Shown: positions 11,611 through 20,251, counted from the first letter of the stretch. The stretch is 39,082 nucleotides of DNA from Pedosphaera sp. (GCA_017853715.1 JAFMIZ010000013.1:1-39082); one strand, 5' to 3'. A program made the numbers and translations. The notes: generated by a model from the letters alone, not told the origin.

Positions 11611-12462
11611 ATGGCGCAGACAACATTGACGCTGGGACATTCGCCCGATCCAGACGACGCTTTCATGTTCTACGGATTGGCGAAGGAACTCATTCCCAGC
11701 CACGGCTACCGGTTCGAGCACATCTTGCAGGATATCCAGACGCTGAATGAGCGAGCGACTCGTGGCGAACTGGATATCTCAGCCGTGAGCATCCATGCGT
11801 ATGCCTTCGTGAGCGACAAGTACGCGCTGCTTCCCAGCGGCGCGAGCATGGGCGACGGCTACGGGCCGATGCTCGTGGCGAAACAAAAGTTCAGCCGCGA
11901 GGAGATTGCGAAGAGGAGGATTGCCGTGCCGGGCACGATGACCAGCGCCTTCCTGGCGTTGCAACTGTGGCTGGGCAAACCGGCGAAGGAGTTTGATTAC
12001 GTCGTGGTGCCGTTCGACCAGATTTTCCAGGCGGTGCGCGAGGGCCGGGCGGAGGTGGGATTGATCATACACGAGGGGCAACTGACATATCAGAACGAGG
12101 GACTTGTCGTGTGCGAAGACTTGGGGGTGTGGTGGGGACGCGAGAATGACGGGCTGCCGTTGCCGCTTGGCGGGAACGTGATCCATAAACGCTTCGCGCC
12201 CGAAGTCCGGCGGCAGATTTCTGATGTTCTGACAGCGAGCATCCAGTTCAGCTTGGATCATCGCCCGGAGGCGGTGCGGCACGCGTTGCAGTACGCCCGC
12301 GACATGGGCCGTGATTTGGCGGACAAGTTCGTGGGTATGTATGTGAACCACTGGACCCTCGACTACGGCGACCGAGGGCGGGAGTCCATCCGCCGCTTCC
12401 TGGGCGGGGCTTTTGAGCGGGGCATCATCCCGCACCGCCAAGAACTTGAATTCGTGGTTTGA
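11611..12462 (+). CDS. mqnD: 1,4-dihydroxy-6-naphthoate synthase (futalosine menaquinone pathway)
   Basis: 'TLGHSPDPDDAFMFYGLAKELI', 'DIQTLNERATRGELDISAVSIHAYAFVSDKYALLPSGASMGDGYGPMLVA', 'GLIIHEGQLTYQNEGL'. Confidence 0.93.
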   Translation: MAQTTLTLGHSPDPDDAFMFYGLAKELIPSHGYRFEHILQDIQTLNERATRGELDISAVSIHAYAFVSDKYALLPSGASMGDGYGPMLVAKQKFSREEIAKRRIAVPGTMTSAFLALQLWLGKPAKEFDYVVVPFDQIFQAVREGRAEVGLIIHEGQLTYQNEGLVVCEDLGVWWGRENDGLPLPLGGNVIHKRFAPEVRRQISDVLTASIQFSLDHRPEAVRHALQYARDMGRDLADKFVGMYVNHWTLDYGDRGRESIRRFLGGAFERGIIPHRQELEFVV

Positions 12463-12500
12463 TCCTTGGGGTGGAAAGTTCGCGGTTCGCGAATCCTGCG

Positions 12501-12529
12501 TTGACCGGGCTCGGTGAAATCCCTAGTTT
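12501..12529 (+). promoter_or_regulatory. candidate sigma70-type promoter of purA
   Basis: TTGACC (12501-12506) - 17 bp - TAGTTT (12524-12529). Confidence 0.45.
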
Positions 12530-12535
12530 CTGCCC

Positions 12536-12585
12536 GCAAAGACCTCGTGCTTTGCCCCGAATGCAGTTCGGGGATTTTTATTTTT
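12536..12585 (+). promoter_or_regulatory. structured purA leader: small hairpin followed by terminator-like hairpin
   Basis: GCAAAG(12536-12541)...CTTTGC(12550-12555), then CCCCGAA(12555-12561)-TGCAG-TTCGGGG(12567-12573)-ATTTTTATTTTT(12574-12585), ending 5 nt before the purA ATG. Confidence 0.7.
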
Positions 12586-12590
12586 AGCTT

Positions 12591-13859
12591 ATGGCAAACA
12601 CCATTCTTGTGGGCGCCCAATGGGGCGATGAAGGCAAAGGCAAAATCATCGACGTGCTGACCGAAGAGGCGGATGTCGTCGTGCGTTCGCAGGGCGGCAA
12701 CAACGCCGGTCACACGGTGATCGTCAAAGGCCAGAAATACGTCCTGCACCTTGTTCCCTCGGGCGTGTTGCGCAAAGGCGTGAAGAACGTCATCTCCAAC
12801 GGCGTGGTCGTGGACCCCGTCAGCCTGGTGGGCGAGATCGAGGGCCTGCGCAAGCTGGGCGTGAAAGTGGACGGCAGTCTGTTCCTTAGCGAGACGGCGC
12901 ATCTGGTGCTGCCTTACCACCGTGAACTCGACGGCGCGCGCGAAATGCTCAAGGGCAAGAACAAGATCGGCACCACCAAACGAGGCATCGGCCCGGCTTA
13001 CGGTGACAAGGCTGCCCGTGTTGGTCTGCGCGTGGCTGATCTGGTCAACCCGGAGCGGTTTGAAGCCAAGCTCAAGGCCCGCGTGAAGGAAAACAACGAA
13101 GTGCTCAAAGCACTCGGTGCAAAACCGCTTTCGTTCAAGGAAATTCACGCCGCCTATCGCAAGGCGGGCGATTATTTGAAGCCGTTCGTCACCAACACTG
13201 TTGTGCTGCTGCACCAAGCGTTGCAGAAAGGTGAGGCGATGTTGTTTGAAGGCGCGCAGGGGACGTTCCTCGACATTGACCACGGCACCTATCCGTTTGT
13301 GACGTCCTCCAACACGACAGCGGGTGGCGCTTGCACCGGTTCAGGCGTCCCGCCGCATCGCATCGATCGCGTGGTGGGCGTGCTGAAAGCCTACACCACT
13401 CGCGTCGGCGAGGGGCCGTTGCCGACCGAGAACGCCGAGATCTCCGACATGCTTCACGCCATGGGCCGCGAGTTCGGAGCAACCACCGGCCGGGCGCGCC
13501 GCTGCGGCTGGTTTGATGCGGTCGCCACGCGCCATGCGCAGATGGTCAATGGCATCGATGACCTCGCCATTACAAACGTGGACGGACTGGACACCACCGA
13601 GACCATCAAGGTGTGCATCGCCTACCGCGACGGCAAGAAGCGCTACGATTATCTGCCCACGGACGTGGAAGTGCTGGCCCGCTGCGAGCCGGTGTATGCC
13701 GAATTCGAGGGCTGGCTCCAGCCGTTGGACAAGATTCGCAGTTGGGACAAGATGCCCGCGAAGGCGAAGGCGTATCTCAAGGCCATCGCTGAACTGACCG
13801 GAGCGCGATTGAGCATCGTTTCCGTCGGTCCCGGCCGGGAGCAGACGATGTTTCTGTAG
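12591..13859 (+). CDS. purA: adenylosuccinate synthetase
   Basis: 'ANTILVGAQWGDEGKGKIIDVL', 'QGGNNAGHTV', 'TTKRGIGPAYGDKAAR', 'EGAQGTFLDIDHGTYPFVTSSNTTAGGACTGSGVPP', 'TTGRARRCGWFDAV'. Confidence 0.97.
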   Translation: MANTILVGAQWGDEGKGKIIDVLTEEADVVVRSQGGNNAGHTVIVKGQKYVLHLVPSGVLRKGVKNVISNGVVVDPVSLVGEIEGLRKLGVKVDGSLFLSETAHLVLPYHRELDGAREMLKGKNKIGTTKRGIGPAYGDKAARVGLRVADLVNPERFEAKLKARVKENNEVLKALGAKPLSFKEIHAAYRKAGDYLKPFVTNTVVLLHQALQKGEAMLFEGAQGTFLDIDHGTYPFVTSSNTTAGGACTGSGVPPHRIDRVVGVLKAYTTRVGEGPLPTENAEISDMLHAMGREFGATTGRARRCGWFDAVATRHAQMVNGIDDLAITNVDGLDTTETIKVCIAYRDGKKRYDYLPTDVEVLARCEPVYAEFEGWLQPLDKIRSWDKMPAKAKAYLKAIAELTGARLSIVSVGPGREQTMFL

Positions 13860-13933
13860 TGTTACGGATTTTGAGGGCTCGGTTCCGGGTCTGCTTCGGC
13901 TCACAGCCCGAATCAAGAAGCTAACCGCTTTCC

Positions 13934-14665
13934 ATGACAACGTCCCATCTCAGCGCTGAAGCCAAGGGCACCTTGCCTCAGCACGTGGCCATCATCATGG
14001 ATGGCAACGGGCGTTGGGCGAAGCAACGTCATCTGCCGCGTGTGGAGGGGCATCGGCGCGGCGCCGAGTCGGCGCGCACCATCATCCGGGCTGCGGGAGA
14101 ATTGGGCATCAAGTATCTCACCCTCTACGCGTTTTCGACCGAGAATTGGAGCCGTCCGAAGGACGAGGTGGATACGTTGATGAAGTATCTGGTCCAGTAT
14201 CTCAAGCGCGAGACGCCCGACTTGCACAAGAACAACGTTCGTCTTCAGGTCATTGGCCAGATTTGGCGCTTGCCGGAGAATGTTCAGGAACAAATCCGCA
14301 AGTCCATCGCCGCGCTCGATAAGAACAACGGGCTCACATTGATTCTCGCACTGAGTTACAGCGGGCGTGCTGAGTTGGTGGATGCAGTGCGGGCGATTGC
14401 CGCCAAGGCCAAGGAAGGGCGCATTGATCCGGCGGACATCAACGAACGCGTCATCTCCGAACATCTGCACACCCGCAACTGGCCTGATCCTGATTTGCTC
14501 ATCCGCACCAGTGGCGAGATGCGCGTCAGCAACTTTCTCCTCTGGCAGATTTCCTACGCAGAGTTTGTTTTGACCCCCACGCTCTGGCCCGATTTCCGCA
14601 AGCCACAGCTCATTGAGGCCCTCGAAGAATACACCCGGCGGCATCGTCGCTTCGGCGGGCTGTAA
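13934..14665 (+). CDS. uppS: isoprenyl transferase (undecaprenyl diphosphate synthase family)
   Basis: 'HVAIIMDGNGRWAKQRHLPRVEGHRRGAES', 'LTLYAFSTENWSRP', 'DPDLLIRTSGEMRVSNFLLWQISYAEFVLTPTLWPDF'. Confidence 0.96.
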   Translation: MTTSHLSAEAKGTLPQHVAIIMDGNGRWAKQRHLPRVEGHRRGAESARTIIRAAGELGIKYLTLYAFSTENWSRPKDEVDTLMKYLVQYLKRETPDLHKNNVRLQVIGQIWRLPENVQEQIRKSIAALDKNNGLTLILALSYSGRAELVDAVRAIAAKAKEGRIDPADINERVISEHLHTRNWPDPDLLIRTSGEMRVSNFLLWQISYAEFVLTPTLWPDFRKPQLIEALEEYTRRHRRFGGL

Positions 14666-14689
14666 CGGCTGGGCCTTGCCCCCTGGCCT

Positions 14690-15019
14690 GTGATGTGCTT
14701 GAGTAGCCGCGCTGTGCAAGGCAACCGTCATCAGAAAAGCCTGTTCTCGCTCGCCAAACCTTGGCTGGCGGGCCTGCTGGCATGGCTTTGGGTGGTGCTC
14801 GTTGCCGAATCGGTCGGGCACCGTTGTGAATCAGATCGCGCGGCCCATCCTGATTGTGCCGCGTGCCAAATGGCGCACGGGACGCTGCTTGCCAATGGAT
14901 CCACGGAGACGTCGCTGGTGGTCCCCACAACTGAAGTTGCCTTCCGATCCGTTTGGATTCTGCCGACTTGCGATTCGACCGATCTTCGTCTGTCTCCCGG
15001 CCGCGCTCCCCCGGCCTAA
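14690..15019 (+). CDS. small Cys/His-containing protein, possibly DUF2946-like
   Basis: One TM segment then 'HRCESDRAAHPDCAACQMAHG'; precedes zinc-uptake-like genes. Family assignment is tentative. Confidence 0.5.
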   Translation: MMCLSSRAVQGNRHQKSLFSLAKPWLAGLLAWLWVVLVAESVGHRCESDRAAHPDCAACQMAHGTLLANGSTETSLVVPTTEVAFRSVWILPTCDSTDLRLSPGRAPPA

Positions 15020-15111
15020 CCGATCTTCCTGTCCCAATCCAATTCGTTGGTGTCCCAGTCCAAGCAGGGCGGGGACCACGCTTTAGTCTTAACCTTTTTT
15101 GTGGAGTTAAC

Positions 15112-16650
15112 ATGAAAACTTTGTCTCGATTGGCGCTAGTTTGTGGTTTGATGACGGTGGGCATCACGTCTCCTGCTCAGGAGTCGTCCCAAGTGGGGCA
15201 GTTGCAAAAGCAACTGCAGGAGATGCAAAAGAACTTCGAGCGGATGCAACAGTTGCAACGCGAACAGATTGAAGGCTTGCAGAAACAACTCGAAACGTTG
15301 CAGACGGCGACTGCCAGCAATACAGCGGCCGTTGTTGCGTCGGCACCAGGTGTCGCGCAGCCAGCCCCGTCGTGGCGCCCCACGGACCCCGTGCGAGCGG
15401 GCAAGGGCGCAGCCTACATGGATGTAGGCCTCGTGGCGACCGTGGCTGCGGGTGGTTCAACGGCGCAAGACGTGGAGGAACTGCAAATCGGCGGACACGA
15501 TCCGAATCAACGCGGCTTCACTGTGCAAGGCGTGGAAGCGAATTTCACCGGCGGGGTTGACCCTTACTTTCGCGGCAATGCCAACATCCTCTTTGGCCTC
15601 GATGCGGAAGGTGAATCCTACGTTGAACTGGAAGAGGCCTGGGCGGAAACCGTTTCGTTGCCGGCCAACCTGCAGGTGCGCGGCGGACAATTCCTGACCG
15701 ACTTCGGACGCGTCAACACGCAGCATCCGCATCAGTGGGGCTTTGTGGATGCGCCGTTGGTGAATGCGCGCTTCCTCGGTGCCGACGGACTGCGCAACCC
15801 GGGCGCTCGCGTCTCGTGGCTCGCGCCGACGCCGTTCTACTCCGAGCTGTTCCTCGCCGTGCAAAACAGTCAGGGCGAAACCGCCGCTGGTTTTCGCAGC
15901 GAAGGCGGGCACTCCCACGGTGGCGAGGAAGAGGAGGAGGTGCCGTTTGGCTTCCGTCATGCTGACAACGACCGCGGTGTGCGTGGGGCGGACGATCTGC
16001 TGTTCACGCCTCGCTGGGCTTCGTCCTTCGAGCTGACGGACAATCAAACCGTGCTCGCCGGTGTCTCGGCCGCATTCGGTCCGAACTCCTCCGGCGGCGG
16101 TGGCGACACGCGCACGGAGATTTACGGCGCAGACCTGACGTGGAAATGGAAGGCTCCGAATGCGGAGCGCGGGTTTCCCTTCGTGGCGTGGCAATCGGAA
16201 GTCATGCTCCGCAAATACGACCTCGGCGAATTCGACTGGTCAGGCGAGCCGCCGGATGGCTTGCTGGTTTTGGAATCAGACGGCGTGACACCCGCTGTGC
16301 TCGGTCGCGAGACGGTCAACGACTGGGGCTTCTACAGCCAGTTGCTGTGGGGGTTCAAGCCCGGTTGGGTGGCGGGATTGCGGTTTGATTACGTGGGCGG
16401 CGACCGGGCGAATTATGAATCCGCCGGGTTGATCGCACAGGATGCCGATGGCAATCAGGAAGCTTTGGGTCGCGACCCGCTGCGGGACTCGCGCTGGCGG
16501 CTTTCGCCCAACCTGACTTGGTATCCGAGCGAGTTTTCCAAGATTCGCTTGCAATACAATTACGATGAGCGCAATGACCTCGGCGACGACCACTCCGTGT
16601 GGTTGCAGTTTGAGTTCTTGCTGGGCGCACACGCCGCGCACAAGTTCTAA
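15112..16650 (+). CDS. outer-membrane beta-barrel protein resembling zinc-regulated putative OM receptors, with N-terminal coiled coil
   Basis: Signal peptide; coiled-coil 'QVGQLQKQLQEMQKNFERMQQLQREQIEGLQKQLETLQ'; 'VELEEAWAETVSLPANLQVRGGQFLTDFGRVNTQHPHQWGFVDAPLVNARFLGADGLRNPGARVSWLAPTPF'; C-terminal 'WLQFEFLLGAHAAHKF'. Confidence 0.7.
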   Translation: MKTLSRLALVCGLMTVGITSPAQESSQVGQLQKQLQEMQKNFERMQQLQREQIEGLQKQLETLQTATASNTAAVVASAPGVAQPAPSWRPTDPVRAGKGAAYMDVGLVATVAAGGSTAQDVEELQIGGHDPNQRGFTVQGVEANFTGGVDPYFRGNANILFGLDAEGESYVELEEAWAETVSLPANLQVRGGQFLTDFGRVNTQHPHQWGFVDAPLVNARFLGADGLRNPGARVSWLAPTPFYSELFLAVQNSQGETAAGFRSEGGHSHGGEEEEEVPFGFRHADNDRGVRGADDLLFTPRWASSFELTDNQTVLAGVSAAFGPNSSGGGGDTRTEIYGADLTWKWKAPNAERGFPFVAWQSEVMLRKYDLGEFDWSGEPPDGLLVLESDGVTPAVLGRETVNDWGFYSQLLWGFKPGWVAGLRFDYVGGDRANYESAGLIAQDADGNQEALGRDPLRDSRWRLSPNLTWYPSEFSKIRLQYNYDERNDLGDDHSVWLQFEFLLGAHAAHKF

Positions 16651-16682
16651 TTCGCAACGGACCACTGGAATTGCATCAAATA

Positions 16683-17606
16683 ATGAAAAGCATTCTGTGT
16701 GCGACCATCACTCTGATGCTCGCTGCCAGTGCGCAGGCGCGGCTGAACGTCGTTGCCACCACGCCGGACCTTGCCTCCATCGCCAGCGCGGTGGGCGGCA
16801 AGGAAATCCAGCTCACCACACTGGCTCGACCCAACGAAGACCCGCATTTCGTCGAGGCCAAGCCCAGCTTCATCGTGAAGTTGAACAAGGCAGACGTCCT
16901 TGTGCACGGCGGGGCGGAACTGGAAGGTGGCTGGCTCTCGCCTTTGCTGGCAGGAGCGCGCAACGCCAAGATTGTTTCCGCCGCCAAGGGCGACGTGCGC
17001 TGTTGCGAAGGCGTGCCCATGCTGGATGTGCCCACAGAACTGGATCGTTCCAAGGGCGACATCCACGCGGCGGGCAATCCGCATTACATGGTGGATCCCG
17101 AGAATGCCAAGATCGTGGCGCATCACATGGCCGATGCCTTCAGTGCTTCGGACGAGGCGAACCGGGAATACTACCAGGCCAATGCGAAGAATTTAATGGC
17201 GACGTTGGACGCCAAACTCAAGGAATGGCAGACCACGCTGGCGCCATTCAAGGGCCAGCAGCTTGTGTCTTATCACAACTCGTGGCTTTATTTCGCGAAC
17301 CGCTTCGGGCTCAAGACCGAGCTGTTCGTCGAACCCAAGCCGGGCATCCCGCCCAGCCCGTCGCATTTGGCGGAGTTGATGGCCAAAATGAAATCCCGCG
17401 GCGTCAAAGTCATCATTGTGGATCCTTACCTGAACCGGAAATCCGCCGAGACCGTGGCGCGCGGCACGGGCGGAACGGTGGTGGATGTGGCGCAATTCCC
17501 GGGGGCGATCAAGGGCACCGACGGCGACTACATCGCGTTGATGGATCATCTTGTGAAAACCATCGCGGATGCGTTGAAGGGGCAGGGCGCTGCAATAGCG
17601 AAGTGA
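16683..17606 (+). CDS. metal (Zn/Mn) ABC transporter substrate-binding protein, ZnuA-like
   Basis: 'LNVVATTPDLASIASAVGGKEIQLTTLARPNEDPHFVEAKPS', 'DIHAAGNPHYMVDPENAKIVAHHMA', 'SYHNSWLYFANRFGLK'. Confidence 0.9.
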   Translation: MKSILCATITLMLAASAQARLNVVATTPDLASIASAVGGKEIQLTTLARPNEDPHFVEAKPSFIVKLNKADVLVHGGAELEGGWLSPLLAGARNAKIVSAAKGDVRCCEGVPMLDVPTELDRSKGDIHAAGNPHYMVDPENAKIVAHHMADAFSASDEANREYYQANAKNLMATLDAKLKEWQTTLAPFKGQQLVSYHNSWLYFANRFGLKTELFVEPKPGIPPSPSHLAELMAKMKSRGVKVIIVDPYLNRKSAETVARGTGGTVVDVAQFPGAIKGTDGDYIALMDHLVKTIADALKGQGAAIAK

Positions 17607-17646
17607 TTTGCACAACGTGCCGGGTCGCAGACCGGCGCTCTTATTT

Positions 17647-18495
17647 ATGAACGAGTTCAGTGAGATGATTTCGATTCTCAAGTGGCCGCTGCTGGCATGC
17701 CTGATGTTGCCGCCGTTGCTGGTGTATTTCGGACTGCATATACTGCGGCGCGAAGTCATCTTTGTGGATCTTGCGTTGGCCCAGGTCGCCACGCTGGGAG
17801 CCTGCGTCGCCATCCTGTTCGACGTGGATCCGCACGACTGGCAGAGCTACGCGTTCTCGGTGGGCTTTACATTGGTGGGCGCCGCCATCTTCACCCTCAC
17901 GCGAACACGCAAGGATCATCGTGTGCCCCAAGAAGCGTTGATCGGTATCGTGTATGTGGTGGCGGCGGCGGGCGGGATCCTGCTGCTGAACAACAGCCCG
18001 CACGGCAACGAAGAGTTGAAGCAAACGCTCGTGGGCGAGTTGTTGTATCTACAAACGCCAGCGCAGGTTTTGCTTCCGTTTGCGCTGTATGCGGCGATCG
18101 GTGCGGTTCATTACATTTTTCGCCAGAAATTCATGGCGCTCTCGTTTGAGCCGGATCGGGCGGAACGCGAGGGTTGGTCGGTGCGGGGCTGGGATTTTCT
18201 GTTCTACACCCTGTTCGGTCTCGTGGTGACGACTTTCGTTCACATCGGCGGTGTGCTGCTGGTGTTCTCGTATCTCATCATCCCGGCGGCGTGCGCCAAT
18301 TTCCTGGGACGCAAACTGGGCACCTTGATTGCCCTGGGCTGCGTAGTATCCACGCTCGGCAGCGTGACCGGGCTTTATTGTTCCTACGCGTTCAACTGGC
18401 CCATCGGCGCGGCCATCGTGTGCGTGCTGGGAGCGATGCTGCTGCTGGTGCGGGTCGGCGTGGCTTTCAGAAAGCCCAAGACGACTTCAGCCTAG
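17647..18495 (+). CDS. metal ABC transporter permease, ZnuB-like
   Basis: 'LLVYFGLHILRREVIFVDLALAQVATLGACVAIL', 'THVHIGGVLLVFSYLIIPAACANFLGRKLG'-type region (FVHIGGVLLVFSYLIIPAACA). Confidence 0.9.
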   Translation: MNEFSEMISILKWPLLACLMLPPLLVYFGLHILRREVIFVDLALAQVATLGACVAILFDVDPHDWQSYAFSVGFTLVGAAIFTLTRTRKDHRVPQEALIGIVYVVAAAGGILLLNNSPHGNEELKQTLVGELLYLQTPAQVLLPFALYAAIGAVHYIFRQKFMALSFEPDRAEREGWSVRGWDFLFYTLFGLVVTTFVHIGGVLLVFSYLIIPAACANFLGRKLGTLIALGCVVSTLGSVTGLYCSYAFNWPIGAAIVCVLGAMLLLVRVGVAFRKPKTTSA

Positions 18496-18558
18496 GATAT
18501 CCGCTGGGGTACACTGAGGCTTGGCGGTCGGCGGGCGGACTGCTTAACTCTGCGCCCG

Positions 18559-19584
18559 TTGAAATCGCCGGTTCAACAATTCATCGCCAGCATCGAAGGC
18601 ACGGGCCACTGGGCCCCGTGGCTTTTCCTCCTGCTGTTCATCGTGGCGTCTTTCCTGATGATCTGGCGGCTGGAAGCGATGAGCGACGACGGTTTCGAGG
18701 GCACGGTTCTCGGGACGCTCGTGATGCCTTACTGCTCGGGCATTGGCAATCTGGTTTTCGCGTTCCTGCTGGGGATGGACCGCGGTCCCGGCTCAGCGGT
18801 AGTGGAAAACTGCTTCGTGAACAATGTCACCAACATGACGTTGCTCATCGGGTTACCATCATTGATCTGGAGCATGAGCGTGGCTGGCGGCGGTGGCGAG
18901 GGCGGTAAAAAGGGTTCGGGCAGGTCGGGCGTCAAAAGGGCGGCGCAACTGAACCGGCTCTCTTTGTTGCTGACTTTGGTGGCAGTGCTGTTCTTCACCG
19001 GAGCCACGTGGGCACTGGCCCGTGATGGCAAACTGGATTTTGGCGACGGACTGGTGCTGGTGGGTTTGTTTCTGTTCTGGCAAAGCTTCCATGTGTTTGA
19101 CGTGTTGAAGACCAACGTGCGTCAGGGTCGCGCATTCAGTTGGATGTTGCCGGTGAACTTGGTCCTGCTGCTGCTGGGCGCGTTGCTGATTTACCTGAGC
19201 ACCGACTGGCTGGTGGGCTGGTCCGGCGAGAATGAATTTGTGTCCCGACGACTGGGTTGGTTGAGCGGCTGGTTGATGGTGCTGCCGAATGCGTTGCTGG
19301 CGTTCTACTACGGGTGGCGAGGAAAACCGGAGGTGATCTACAGCTCGCAGGTCGGCGACGGCCATATCTGCATTCCGCTATGTTTGGGAATTTACGCGTT
19401 GTTCAACACCCTCACAGTCCCCGCGTTGCTGGAAACCGGCGTAGTAATCCTCGGTGCGGCGACGTTGCTGCACATCACGTGCGTGCTGGTCTTTGGGGCA
19501 TTGCCGCGCATGGTCGGAGTCTTGCTGGTGGTGGGCTACCTGATCTTCCTCGCGAAAGGCCTGAAGGGTTGGTCCCCATCTTAA
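18559..19584 (+). CDS. divergent sodium/calcium exchanger (CaCA)-like membrane protein
   Basis: Two related multi-TM halves with alpha-repeat-like segments 'GTLVMPYCSGIGNLVFAFLLGMDRG...VENCFVNNVTNMTLLIGLPSLI' and 'GWLMVLPNALLAFYYGWRGKPEVIYSSQVGDGHICIPLCLGI'; TTG start. Confidence 0.6.
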   Translation: MKSPVQQFIASIEGTGHWAPWLFLLLFIVASFLMIWRLEAMSDDGFEGTVLGTLVMPYCSGIGNLVFAFLLGMDRGPGSAVVENCFVNNVTNMTLLIGLPSLIWSMSVAGGGGEGGKKGSGRSGVKRAAQLNRLSLLLTLVAVLFFTGATWALARDGKLDFGDGLVLVGLFLFWQSFHVFDVLKTNVRQGRAFSWMLPVNLVLLLLGALLIYLSTDWLVGWSGENEFVSRRLGWLSGWLMVLPNALLAFYYGWRGKPEVIYSSQVGDGHICIPLCLGIYALFNTLTVPALLETGVVILGAATLLHITCVLVFGALPRMVGVLLVVGYLIFLAKGLKGWSPS

Positions 19585-19649
19585 TCTTGCTCATAATCTT
19601 AATCCTCCAGCCTTCGTTCGAAGAGCCGGAGAGATTAAAACCAAGATTA
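19582..19649. terminator. imperfect inverted repeat between convergent genes (possible bidirectional terminator)
   Basis: TAATCTTG (19582-19589) / CAAGATTA (19642-19649) with inner CTCC...GGAG and tip CTTCGTTCGAAG. Confidence 0.5.
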
Positions 19650-19668
19650 GGACGGGAAACCCTGAGCC

Positions 19669-20088
19669 TTAGACGGTGAGCGGGTTCTGGCAGAATCGCT
19701 CGCTCAATTCGACAAACGGTTTCTGCGCCGCAAGCCAGGAGGGTTCCTTGGCGATCATGTCCATCGTGAGCGTGGTATTGTTGCAGACAAGGTAGAGACC
19801 GTCGCCGATGACCATGAAGGACTCAAAGCTGGTGCCCACGCCGTGACGGGTGAATTCGAAATCGCCCACGGAATAGGTGCGGCTGCTGAAACTCTCGCGC
19901 AAACCCGCAGCGTCGGCGGCAAAGTTGGTCTGGAAACCGGCGAGGCGCGGCCCGTGATAATGCACGAGGGAAACCTTGCCGTTAACCGCCGAAACGATGG
20001 CCCATTCGTCGAACACGGTCTTGCCGTAACGGGCGTTCATCTGGTCGGCACAGGACTTAATTTGCTTGATGGCTTCTTCGAGATGCAT
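19669..20088 (-). CDS. conserved-looking small hypothetical protein
   Basis: ORF starting 'MHLEEAIKQIKSCADQMNARYGKTVFDEWAIVSAVNGKVSLVHYHGPR'; well-formed but no family recognised. Confidence 0.6.
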   Translation of the reverse strand: MHLEEAIKQIKSCADQMNARYGKTVFDEWAIVSAVNGKVSLVHYHGPRLAGFQTNFAADAAGLRESFSSRTYSVGDFEFTRHGVGTSFESFMVIGDGLYLVCNNTTLTMDMIAKEPSWLAAQKPFVELSERFCQNPLTV

Positions 20089-20251
20089 GGCTTCAACAAT
20101 CATTTGCGAAATGAAAAGCAATTTCAACGCCAGTGAAGAGTCTATTTTTCAGCCCTAAACTGGCCTCTGCCACTGCCCGGTTGTCCAGAAACTGTCCGGT
20201 CCATCCAACTTTCGCGCTGTCGCGGGGGGCGGGAATCAGTAGTTTGCCAAA

